Source: Burkholderiaceae bacterium (GTDB lineage: Bacteria; Pseudomonadota; Gammaproteobacteria; Burkholderiales; Burkholderiaceae_C). Taken from it: a stretch of 29,245 nt of DNA. Position 1 is the first letter of the stretch. Each line of letters begins with the position of its first letter. Position numbers and translations under genes: made by a program. The notes beneath the pieces are model-generated. The model had not been told where the DNA came from. It saw only the letters and a list, made by a program, of their open reading frames with translations, and made no database searches. Shown here piece after piece: positions 16,008 through 23,258 of the stretch. The stretch is from assembly GCA_017853735.1 (NCBI GenBank), contig JAFMJA010000002.1, positions 1-29,245 of the forward strand. Reading direction: 5' to 3'.

Positions 16008-17681
16008 TTACATTTTCTGTGGCGCGGCCACACCAAGCACCGCCAGCCCATTGTGCAGCACCTGCGCAGTAGCCGCCACCAGGGCCAAACGGGCACGCTT
16101 CACGGCCTCATCATCCACCAGGATGCGTTCCGCATCGTAATAGCTGTGGTAGCTGGCAGCCAGATCGCGCAGATAGAAAGTCACGTCATGGGGCGCAAAG
16201 TCCTGGGCAGCTGCTGAGAGCATTTCCGGATACTTGGCAAGTTGCAGCATCAGCGACAGGGCGGCCGGGCTGTCCAGGGGCGACAGATCCGCCTCCAGCA
16301 ACCCAGGCACTTCTCCGCCCCAGGACGCCAGCACCGAGCAGATGCGGGCATGGGCATATTGCACGTAATAGACCGGGTTGTCGTTGTTCTTCTGCACAGC
16401 CAGGTCCACATCAAAGGTGTACTCGGTATCGGGTTTGCGACTGAGGAGAAAGAAGCGCACCGCATCCTTGCTGGTCCACTCGATCAGGTCGCGCAAGGTC
16501 ACATAGCTGCCAGCCCGCTTGGAGATCTTCACCTCCTCGCCACCACGCATCACCCTGACCATGGTGTGCAGGACATAGTCGGGAAAGCCCTCAGGAATGC
16601 CCAGATTCAGGCCCTGCAGACCGGCTCGCACCCTGGCGATGGTGCCGTGGTGATCCGTGCCCTGGATATTGACCACCTTGTGAAAGCCGCGCTCCCACTT
16701 GGAGATGTGATAGGCCACGTCAGGGACGAAATAGGTGTAGCTGCCATCGCCCTTGCGCATCACGCGATCCTTGTCATCCCCATAGTCGCTGGTGCGCAGC
16801 CACAGGGCGCCGTCGTGCTCATAGGTCTTGCCGGCCTGGCGCAAGCGCTGGACTGCCTCATCCACCCGGCCGCTGGTGTACAGGCTGGACTCAAGGTAGT
16901 AATTGTCGAACTGGACTTCAAAGGCTTTCAGGTCCAGATCCTGCTCATGGCGCAGATACGCCACCGCAAACAGCCGCATCCCATCCAGATCATCGATATC
17001 GCCACTGGCAGAAAATTCCCGGTCATCGGCTTTGACGGTTTTCCTGGCCATGAAATCGGCTGCGATATCTGCAATGTAATCGCCGTTGTAAGCAGCCTGA
17101 GGCCAGGCTGGATCTCCGGGCTTGTCGCCCCGTGCGCGCGACTGCACGCTCAGGGCCAGGGTATTGATCTGGGCGCCGGCATCGTTGTAATAGAACTCAC
17201 GGTATACCTGCCAACCTTGGGTGGCAAAAAGGTTGCAGATTGCATCGCCCAATGCCGCCTGGCGCCCATGGCCCACATGCAGGGGGCCGGTGGGGTTGGC
17301 CGAGACAAACTCGACCATCATGCGCTGACCCGTGGCCTGCTGCACGCCGTACTGCGCAGCCTGGGCCAACACATCGTGCACCACCTGCTGCTTGGCCGCT
17401 GGCTTGAGCCGGATATTGATGAAGCCCGGGCCGGCCACCGCCACATCATCAACCCAGCGCTGGAAGGCTGCCGTTGCCTGCAACTCCGAGCACAGGGTGT
17501 CGGCCACCTGGCGGGGAGATTGCCTGAGCGGCTTGGCCATTTGCAAGGCTGCGGTGATGGCAAAGTCACCGTGGGCGGCGACTTTGGGCGACTCGAATGC
17601 GGCTCGCTCACCGGCACCGCTCAAAGTCTGCTCCAGCACCGCGGACAATGCCTGGAGCAGTTCATGTTTGACTGACTGCAT
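16008..17681 (-). CDS. argS: Arginyl-tRNA synthetase
   Basis: Charges tRNA-Arg in translation. The 557-residue class I synthetase has the HIGH-type signature as HVGH at residues 135-138, inside SANPTGPLHVGHGRQ, and a KISKRAG segment in the KMSKS position. The N-terminal Arg-tRNA synthetase domain (about 1-110) binds the tRNA D-loop; the C-terminal DALR anticodon-binding domain ends in VLGVAAP. It starts the minus-strand run argS-SPOR-dsbA and is separated from the LysR gene by 108 bp. Confidence 0.97.
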   Translation of the reverse strand: MQSVKHELLQALSAVLEQTLSGAGERAAFESPKVAAHGDFAITAALQMAKPLRQSPRQVADTLCSELQATAAFQRWVDDVAVAGPGFINIRLKPAAKQQVVHDVLAQAAQYGVQQATGQRMMVEFVSANPTGPLHVGHGRQAALGDAICNLFATQGWQVYREFYYNDAGAQINTLALSVQSRARGDKPGDPAWPQAAYNGDYIADIAADFMARKTVKADDREFSASGDIDDLDGMRLFAVAYLRHEQDLDLKAFEVQFDNYYLESSLYTSGRVDEAVQRLRQAGKTYEHDGALWLRTSDYGDDKDRVMRKGDGSYTYFVPDVAYHISKWERGFHKVVNIQGTDHHGTIARVRAGLQGLNLGIPEGFPDYVLHTMVRVMRGGEEVKISKRAGSYVTLRDLIEWTSKDAVRFFLLSRKPDTEYTFDVDLAVQKNNDNPVYYVQYAHARICSVLASWGGEVPGLLEADLSPLDSPAALSLMLQLAKYPEMLSAAAQDFAPHDVTFYLRDLAASYHSYYDAERILVDDEAVKRARLALVAATAQVLHNGLAVLGVAAPQKM

Positions 17682-17754
17682 GCCGCTGATTTTACGAGGC
17701 GTTGCCAGGCACTCCTCATACGCTCTGGGTCGGAGTGACTGCGTGGCTCTGTCA

Positions 17755-17782
17755 CGAGCCCTGAGCCCTGAGGGCCCGCTCG
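17755..17782 (-). terminator. Weak candidate hairpin between the LysR gene and argS
   Basis: CGAGC (17755-17759) and GCTCG (17778-17782) can pair and enclose a perfect GCCCTGAGGGC palindrome. The hairpin follows the LysR stop by a few bases, as a terminator would. No T-run follows it on either strand, so it is only a weak candidate. Confidence 0.25.
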
Positions 17783-17789
17783 AAGCTGT

Positions 17790-18707
17790 TCAGCCCTGCC
17801 AGAAGCCAGGTTGTCCGTAATGGTGCTTGAGGAAATCAATCCACAGCCGCACCCGCAAGGGCAGGTATTTGCGCTGGGGAATGACTGCATAAATGCCATT
17901 GGCCGGGGCCGCAAATTCTTTCAGCACCTCTTGCAGCTGACCCGACTTGATCTCGGCCTGCACCTCCCACAGGCTGCGCCAGGCGATGCCATGGCCTGCC
18001 ACGCACCAATCATGCAGCACCTGGCCGTCAGAGCAGTCCATCGGCCCATGGGGTCGAAAATGAAGCACGCCGCCACCCTCATGCGTGGGCAACTGAAAGG
18101 CCCAGCCCCGGGTCTGCGAAGCATCGCTGGACAAGACCAGGCAAGCAAAGCGCGCCAGGTCCTGGGGGTGGGCAGGTGTGCCGTTTTGTTGCAGGAACTG
18201 CGGCGATGCGACGCACAGGCGCCTGTTGTCCGCCAAACGCACACTCACCAGCGAGGAGTCGGGCATGTCCCCGACACGGACCGCGCAGTCAAAGCCTTCG
18301 CCGGCAATGTCGACCACGCGGTCGCTCAGGTGCAGGGATATGGTCACATCGGAATGCAGTTGGTGGAACTTGGGCATCAGCGGCGCCACGCGCCGACGTC
18401 CAAAACCGGCCGGCGCAGTCACCCGCAGGTGTCCTGTGGCCTTCACTCCGCCGGTGCTGACGCTAGCTTCGGCGTTGCCCAGGTCGGTCAGCAGCCTTTG
18501 GCAGTCCTCCAGAAATGCGCTGCCCTCATGAGTCAGGGTGATGCGGCGTGTGGTACGCACCAGCAACTTGACGCCCAGTCGTGCTTCCAGCGCGTCCAGC
18601 CTGCGCCCGATGAGGGCGGGCGCCACGCCCTCGGCCTGCGCCGCCGCAGTGAGCGAGCCACGGGTAGCCGCCAAGACAAAGGATTCAAGCTGCTTGAGTT
18701 TGTCCAT
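17790..18707 (-). CDS. LysR-family transcriptional regulator
   Basis: A 305-residue LysR regulator with an N-terminal winged helix-turn-helix (about 1-60; GSLTAAAQAEGVAPALIGRRLDALE) and a C-terminal effector-binding domain (about 90-295). Such proteins usually control a divergent operon and respond to a metabolite of it. Here the divergent neighbour is the MaoC-like hydratase, 82 bp away. The start at 18707 gives the standard N-terminus MDKLKQLESF. A CATAAT -10-like hexamer at 18721-18716 is only 8 bases before the ATG, which would make the leader very short. The effector is unknown. Confidence 0.93.
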   Translation of the reverse strand: MDKLKQLESFVLAATRGSLTAAAQAEGVAPALIGRRLDALEARLGVKLLVRTTRRITLTHEGSAFLEDCQRLLTDLGNAEASVSTGGVKATGHLRVTAPAGFGRRRVAPLMPKFHQLHSDVTISLHLSDRVVDIAGEGFDCAVRVGDMPDSSLVSVRLADNRRLCVASPQFLQQNGTPAHPQDLARFACLVLSSDASQTRGWAFQLPTHEGGGVLHFRPHGPMDCSDGQVLHDWCVAGHGIAWRSLWEVQAEIKSGQLQEVLKEFAAPANGIYAVIPQRKYLPLRVRLWIDFLKHHYGQPGFWQG

Positions 18708-18789
18708 GGCACGGCATTATGCGTGTCATGCCTGAAAATTGAAGCAATAATTGCTGCGCCACCCTAACAACCTCAACAGGAATTACGCC
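18708..18789. promoter_or_regulatory. Divergent LysR/hydratase control region
   Basis: This 82-bp gap must contain both promoters. It holds an 11-bp inverted repeat GCAAT-A-ATTGC at 18744-18754, the kind of short dyad with A/T core that LysR proteins bind. It also has an AGGA ribosome binding site just before the hydratase ATG. Assignment as the LysR operator is inferred from position. Confidence 0.4.
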
Positions 18790-19662
18790 ATGACCGCAAC
18801 GCCAGCCTCCAGCCAGGCCTTAGACCTGGAACATCTGCGAGGCTGGATCGGCCGCCAGCAAACCCGCCAGGACCTGATCAGCGCCGCGCCCCTGGCCGCC
18901 TTGTCCGCCACGCTGGATCGGGACGACCCCGCGCCAGCCATCGACACCCCGGTGCCTCCCTTATGGCACTGGATTTACTTCACCCCGCAGACCCTGGCAC
19001 GCGATATCGGGGCCGATGGCCATGCCAAGCGTGGCGGCTTCCTGCCGCCAGTCCCCCTGCCACGGCGCATGTGGGCAGGGGGTCGGCTTCATTTTCACCA
19101 GCCACTGCGCGTGAGCGAAACCGCCACCCTGGTCTCCACCATCAAGGATGTGACGGTCAAGAGCGGGCGCAGCGGCGCTCTGGTGTTTGTTTGCGTTCGC
19201 CACGAGTACAGCGGCCCCAGTGGATTGGCGCTGAGCGAGGAGCACGACATTGTCTACCGCGATGCTCCATCGACCGATGCCCCTGCGCCAGCTCCCACAC
19301 CCGCGCCTACCGACGCACAGTTCCAGCGCCTGATCGAACCCGATCCGGTACTTTTGTTCCGCTACTCTGCGCTCACTTTCAACGGCCACCGTATTCATTA
19401 CGACCGCAGCTATGTCACCGAGGTCGAAGGCTATTCCGGCCTGGTGGTGCATGGCCCGCTGATTGCCACGCTTTTGCTGGATCTGCTGCGGCGCAACCAG
19501 CCCCAGGCCCGGGTGGCAGAGTTTTCCTTCAAGGCCTTGCGACCCACTTTTGACATTCACCCTTTCCGCGTCTGTGGAAAATCCGATGGTTCCATCGCCA
19601 CGCTCTGGGGATGCGACCATGAAGGCTTTCTGACCATGCAGGCGCATGCCAAATTGAGTTGA
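18790..19662 (+). CDS. FAS1-like/MaoC-fold acyl-CoA hydratase (mesaconyl-C4-CoA hydratase-like)
   Basis: A 290-residue double hot-dog protein related to fungal HTD2 and mesaconyl-C4-CoA hydratase. It is predicted to add water to, or remove it from, a CoA thioester. Typical stretches are GGFLPPVPLPRRMWAGGRLHF (N-terminal FAS1-like dehydratase half), YSALTFNGHRIHYDRSYV (the MaoC hydratase signature with its His/Asp) and LVVHGPLIATLLLDLL. A proline/alanine-rich linker sits between the halves. The ATG at 18790 is preceded by AGGA; an upstream in-frame ATG adds a non-conserved leader. It is followed 16 bp later by an acyl-CoA dehydrogenase and is divergent from a LysR gene. The exact substrate is not deducible. 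Confidence 0.85.
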   Translation: MTATPASSQALDLEHLRGWIGRQQTRQDLISAAPLAALSATLDRDDPAPAIDTPVPPLWHWIYFTPQTLARDIGADGHAKRGGFLPPVPLPRRMWAGGRLHFHQPLRVSETATLVSTIKDVTVKSGRSGALVFVCVRHEYSGPSGLALSEEHDIVYRDAPSTDAPAPAPTPAPTDAQFQRLIEPDPVLLFRYSALTFNGHRIHYDRSYVTEVEGYSGLVVHGPLIATLLLDLLRRNQPQARVAEFSFKALRPTFDIHPFRVCGKSDGSIATLWGCDHEGFLTMQAHAKLS

Positions 19663-19678
19663 ACCATCGACCAAGCCA

Positions 19679-20836
19679 ATGACCACCAGCAACAACTACC
19701 AAGATATTCGCGAAGCCGTGCGCGACCTGTGTGCGCAATTTCCAGACGAGTACCATCGAAAAATTGATGCTGCGCGCACCTATCCGCAGGAGTTTGTCGA
19801 GGCGCTGACCCAGGCAGGCTGGCTGGCTGCCCTGATTCCGCAGGAATATGGCGGCTCCGGCCTGGGCCTGGCTGAGGCCTCGGTGATCATGGAGGAAATC
19901 AACCGCTGTGGCGGCAATGCTGGTGCATGCCATGGCCAGATGTACAACATGGGCACGCTGTTGCGCCATGGCTCTCAAGCCCAGAAGGATTTTTACCTGC
20001 CCAAGATTGCCTCGGGCCAATGGCGTCTGCAGTCCATGGGTGTGACCGAGCCGAGCACCGGGACCGACACCACCAAGATCAAGACCACCGCGGTGAAAAA
20101 GGGAGACCGCTATGTGGTGAATGGACAAAAAGTCTGGATCTCGCGCGTGCAGCACTCGGACTTCATGATCCTGCTGGCCCGCACCACGCCGCTGGCGGAA
20201 GTGAAAAAGAAAAGCGAGGGCATGTCGATCTTCATGGTTGACCTGCGCGCCGCGGAAAAATCCGGTCTGACAGTGCGCCCCATTCCCAACATGGTGAACC
20301 ACGAAACCAATGAGCTGTTTTTCGAAAATCTGGAAATCCCAGCGGAAAACCTGATCGGGCAAGAGGGTCAGGGTTTCAGGTACATCCTGGACGGCCTCAA
20401 TGCCGAGCGCACCCTGATCGCCGCCGAGTGCATTGGCGACGGCTACTGGTTTGTCGACCGGGTGAGCAAATACGTCAAGGACCGGGTGGTTTTTGGCCGG
20501 CCCACCGGCCAGAACCAGGGGGTGCAGTTTCCGATCGCCGAGAGCTTTATCGAGGTGGAGGCGGCCAATCTGATGCGCTGGCGGGCTTGCGAGCTTTTTG
20601 ATGCCCACCAGCCATGCGGTGCCGAAGCCAATATGGCCAAATATCTGGCCGCCAAAGCGTCCTGGGAGGCGGCCAATGTCTGCCTGCAGATGCACGGCGG
20701 GTTTGGCTTTGCCTGTGAATACGACATCGAGCGCAAATTCCGTGAAACCCGGCTGTATCAAGTGGCGCCAATTTCAACCAACCTGATTTTTTCCTATGTG
20801 GCCGAGCACATGCTGGGTTTACCCAGAAGCTTTTGA
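19679..20836 (+). CDS. Acyl-CoA dehydrogenase
   Basis: A 385-residue FAD-dependent acyl-CoA dehydrogenase catalysing alpha,beta-desaturation of an acyl-CoA, with electrons passed to ETF. Visible motifs are MGVTEPSTGTDT (flavin/substrate contact), VVNGQKVWISR, FGRPTGQNQGVQFPIAE and LQMHGGFGF with EYDIERKFRETRLYQ. The usual C-terminal catalytic Glu of medium-chain enzymes is a Gln here (about residue 361). A Glu is present at about 243 in LNAERTLIAAE, matching the base position of isovaleryl- and long-chain enzymes. That suggests a branched or longer substrate. It lies between the hydratase and the MmgE/PrpD gene, probably in one operon. Confidence 0.94.
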   Translation: MTTSNNYQDIREAVRDLCAQFPDEYHRKIDAARTYPQEFVEALTQAGWLAALIPQEYGGSGLGLAEASVIMEEINRCGGNAGACHGQMYNMGTLLRHGSQAQKDFYLPKIASGQWRLQSMGVTEPSTGTDTTKIKTTAVKKGDRYVVNGQKVWISRVQHSDFMILLARTTPLAEVKKKSEGMSIFMVDLRAAEKSGLTVRPIPNMVNHETNELFFENLEIPAENLIGQEGQGFRYILDGLNAERTLIAAECIGDGYWFVDRVSKYVKDRVVFGRPTGQNQGVQFPIAESFIEVEAANLMRWRACELFDAHQPCGAEANMAKYLAAKASWEAANVCLQMHGGFGFACEYDIERKFRETRLYQVAPISTNLIFSYVAEHMLGLPRSF

Positions 20837-20935
20837 AACCCTCGAGGCCAAGCCTTTATAGAAGCCCGTCAAATTTCTGATCTTGCCCCAGGTGGCTTGC
20901 CGCTTGTGGCTTCAATTTCAACCCAAACTTTAGTC

Positions 20936-22297
20936 ATGCGCCTCGACCCTCACCCTTCAAGCACACTTGCTGAGTTCGCCGCCCAGCTTCATTTCAAAGA
21001 CATCCCAGAGCCAGTGGTTCGACGTATTGAAGAGCTGCTGATTGACTGGTTTGGTTCCGCCCTGGCGGGCAAGGGGGCCCGCGCTGTTGAGATTCTGAGT
21101 GATTTCGCCCAGAGCCAGGGTCCCGACCAGGGGCCCAGCGAATTATTGATCCACCGGCGCATGACCAGCCCACTGATGGCCGCCATGGCCAATGCAGCCG
21201 CCTCGCATGTTGCCGAGCAGGATGATGTTCACAACGGCTCGGTGTTCCACCCCGCCACTGTTGTCTTCCCGCCCGCTCTGGCGGTGGCTCAGGCCTTGGG
21301 CCGCTCAGGTCAAGAGTTCTTGACCGCCTGCGTGGCTGGTTATGAAGTGGGCATCCGGGTTGGGGAGTTTCTGGGCCGATCCCATTACAAGGTCTTTCAC
21401 ACCACCGGCACCGCCGGCACGCTGGCCGCTGCGACCGCTGTGGGCCGCTTGCTGCGGCTTAGCCCGGAACTGATGCTCAACGCCTTTGGCTCTGCGGGCA
21501 CCCAGTCATCCGGCTTGTGGGAGTTTCTGCGCGATGCCGCCGACTCCAAGCAACTGCATACCGCGCACGCGGCGGCAGCGGGCCTGAGTGCGGCCTATCT
21601 GGCGCAAGGGGGTTTCACCGGGGCCAGGCATATCCTGGAAGGCCCGCAGGGCCTTGCGGCGGGCACCTCCTCAGATGCCGACCTGAGCAAACTCACCGAT
21701 CGTCTGGGCGAGCGCTGGACGGTCACCGAAACTTCGTTCAAATACCATGCGGCCTGCCGCCATACCCACCCGGCAGCGGACGCCTTGCAGCAGGTCTTGA
21801 TCGCCAATCAACTCCAGGCCGACCAGGTTAAACATGTCACCGCGTTGGTGCACCAGGCTGCCATTGATGTATTGGGGCCGGTGGTCGATCCGCAAACCGT
21901 GCATCAGAGCAAATTCAATATGGGCACTGTGCTGGCGATGGTAGCGGTGCTGGGCCGCGCCGGGCTGCCCGAGTTTGATCAAAATTTTCTTGCGGCTCCT
22001 GTGGTGGCCTTTCGCGACAAAGTCTCCATGGCACTTGACCCAGAAGTCGATGCCGCCTACCCGGCCCGCTGGATTGGCAAGGTGCGCGTGGAAACCAAGG
22101 ACGGTCGCATCCTGCTCGGTCGAGTTGATGAACCCAAAGGTGACCCGGGCAACACCCTGAGCCGCTCCGAATTGGAAGACAAAGCGCTGCGACTGGCGCT
22201 CTACAGCCAGGCGGCGGGCGAGTCAGAAATGCTGCAGGCGCTGCAGCGGCTCTGGCGCATTGCCGAGCAGCCGCATGTCGGCCGGCTGCTGGCCTGA
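20936..22297 (+). CDS. MmgE/PrpD family dehydratase
   Basis: A 453-residue member of the MmgE/PrpD family, whose characterised members include 2-methylcitrate dehydratase, cis-aconitate decarboxylase and iminodisuccinate epimerase. The N-terminal all-helical domain has the typical LLIDWFGSALAGKGA, HVAEQDDVHNGSVFHPA and FLTACVAGYEVGIRVG. The smaller lid domain has FKYHAACRHTHPAADAL. The ATG at 20936 is chosen; a TTG frame 13 codons earlier is possible but adds nothing family-like. No prpB or prpC is nearby, so a methylcitrate role is unlikely. Company with an acyl-CoA dehydrogenase and a hydratase suggests a di/tricarboxylate or CoA-ester catabolic route under the LysR regulator. It starts 99 bp after the dehydrogenase. 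Confidence 0.9.
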   Translation: MRLDPHPSSTLAEFAAQLHFKDIPEPVVRRIEELLIDWFGSALAGKGARAVEILSDFAQSQGPDQGPSELLIHRRMTSPLMAAMANAAASHVAEQDDVHNGSVFHPATVVFPPALAVAQALGRSGQEFLTACVAGYEVGIRVGEFLGRSHYKVFHTTGTAGTLAAATAVGRLLRLSPELMLNAFGSAGTQSSGLWEFLRDAADSKQLHTAHAAAAGLSAAYLAQGGFTGARHILEGPQGLAAGTSSDADLSKLTDRLGERWTVTETSFKYHAACRHTHPAADALQQVLIANQLQADQVKHVTALVHQAAIDVLGPVVDPQTVHQSKFNMGTVLAMVAVLGRAGLPEFDQNFLAAPVVAFRDKVSMALDPEVDAAYPARWIGKVRVETKDGRILLGRVDEPKGDPGNTLSRSELEDKALRLALYSQAAGESEMLQALQRLWRIAEQPHVGRLLA

Positions 22298-22322
22298 GAC
22301 CGCCCGGCCCGACCTAACGAAG

Positions 22323-22357
22323 CATTCGGCATTCGGCATTCGGTATTCGGCATTTGG
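22323..22357. repeat. Five-copy 7-bp tandem repeat (CATTCGG)
   Basis: Three perfect CATTCGG units at 22323-22343 are followed by TATTCGG and CATTTGG, one mismatch each. It lies 26 bp after the MmgE/PrpD stop and about 150 bp before the haloacid dehalogenase start. It is non-coding and too short and spacerless for CRISPR. Confidence 0.9.
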
Positions 22358-22450
22358 CCGAGGTCGGACAGGCCAGCCCGGCCAGAATCTCATATTGCGA
22401 AAATTTATCCCGAGCGGCGAAAAAATTCGTCCATTTGATACTTTTTGTTT

Positions 22451-22470
22451 CGAATAAATTGATTTATTCG
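22451..22470. promoter_or_regulatory. Perfect 20-bp palindrome, candidate operator before the dehalogenase
   Basis: CGAATAAAT, a TG centre, then ATTTATTCG: nine base pairs of exact dyad symmetry ending 38 bp before the dehalogenase ATG. It sits in a strongly AT-rich stretch (about 22385-22505) within otherwise GC-rich DNA. It covers a TTGATT hexamer that could be a -35, with TAATAA or ATAAGC 15-17 bases further on. A repressor or activator site for the dehalogenase and malate synthase genes is the simplest reading. The regulator is not identifiable. Confidence 0.55.
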
Positions 22471-22508
22471 CTCTTAATTTAATAAGCTGTATGCAATAAA
22501 GTCATGCG

Positions 22509-23222
22509 ATGGAAAAATCACGTCCACCACGCCTGAGCGTCCCCCGTGCTGTCTTGTTTGATGCTTACGGCACGCTGTTTGATGTCTACAGCGTCGGCTT
22601 GTTGGCAGAACAATTGTTTCCCACCCAAGGCCAGGCGCTGGCCGCCCTGTGGCGCGACAAACAGATTGAATACACACGGCTGGTCACCACCAGCAATGAT
22701 GGGGCGCACTATCAACCCTTCTGGGATCTCACCCAGGCCGGTCTGCGCTATGCCTGCAAACGCCTCAAGCTTGAGCTCACCCCCGAAGCCGAGCAGCGCC
22801 TGATGAACCAGTACCGTCATTTGAGCGCCTTCCCCGAAAACCGGGAAGTGCTGCAGGCGCTCAGGCAGCGCGGCATCGTGACAGGCATCCTCTCCAATGG
22901 CGACCCGCAAATGCTGGGCATCGCAATTCGCAGCGCCGGCCTGGATGGCCTGCTGGATCATGTAATCAGCGTGGACTCGGTGCGCAAGTACAAAACCCAT
23001 CCCGCCGCTTACGCGCTGGGCGAACAAGCCACCGGGCTGCGCGCAAGCGACATCGTCTTTGTCAGCAGCAACAGCTGGGATGCCCTGGCTGCCACCTGGT
23101 TCGGCTACCAGACCCTTTGGGTCAACCGCTACCAGTTGCCATTTGAAGAGCTGCAAACCCAGCCCAGCCGAATCGGACAGACCCTCACCGATGTGCTGGC
23201 GTTTTTTCAGAACGATCGATGA
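22509..23222 (+). CDS. Haloacid dehalogenase, type II ((S)-2-haloacid dehalogenase)
   Basis: HAD-superfamily hydrolase predicted to convert (S)-2-haloacids, and chloroacetate, to hydroxyacids through an aspartyl ester. The 237-residue protein has nucleophile Asp18 in FDAYGTLFD, Thr22, and an Arg at 49 in LWRDKQIEYTRL (the halide/carboxylate Arg of the L-DEX type). It also has SNGD near 126, KTHPAAY with the conserved Lys, and VSSNSWDALAA with Ser, Asn and Asp. This full set distinguishes type II dehalogenases from generic HAD phosphatases, which lack the LWRxKQxEYT segment. No strong ribosome binding site precedes ATG 22509. It is followed 36 bp later by malate synthase G. Confidence 0.92.
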   Translation: MEKSRPPRLSVPRAVLFDAYGTLFDVYSVGLLAEQLFPTQGQALAALWRDKQIEYTRLVTTSNDGAHYQPFWDLTQAGLRYACKRLKLELTPEAEQRLMNQYRHLSAFPENREVLQALRQRGIVTGILSNGDPQMLGIAIRSAGLDGLLDHVISVDSVRKYKTHPAAYALGEQATGLRASDIVFVSSNSWDALAATWFGYQTLWVNRYQLPFEELQTQPSRIGQTLTDVLAFFQNDR

Positions 23223-23258
23223 GCAACGCCATTATTTCCAAGCCTGAAGGAGCCGTGC

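Noticed and set aside
16242..17675. Long plus-strand open frame opposite argS (477 codons)
   Set aside because: It is the antisense of a complete, motif-bearing argS and its translation is Gln/His/Gly-rich without domains, typical of a shadow frame in GC-rich DNA.
19529..20761. Long minus-strand open frame opposite the acyl-CoA dehydrogenase (410 codons)
   Set aside because: The sense strand encodes a full-length enzyme with all motifs; the antisense product has no recognisable family features.
20897..22297. TTG start for the MmgE/PrpD gene
   Set aside because: The extra 13 residues are not family-like, and ATG 20936 directly precedes the conserved N-terminus.
22323..22357. CRISPR-like array
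   Set aside because: Units are 7 bp, contiguous and without spacers, and no cas gene is near.
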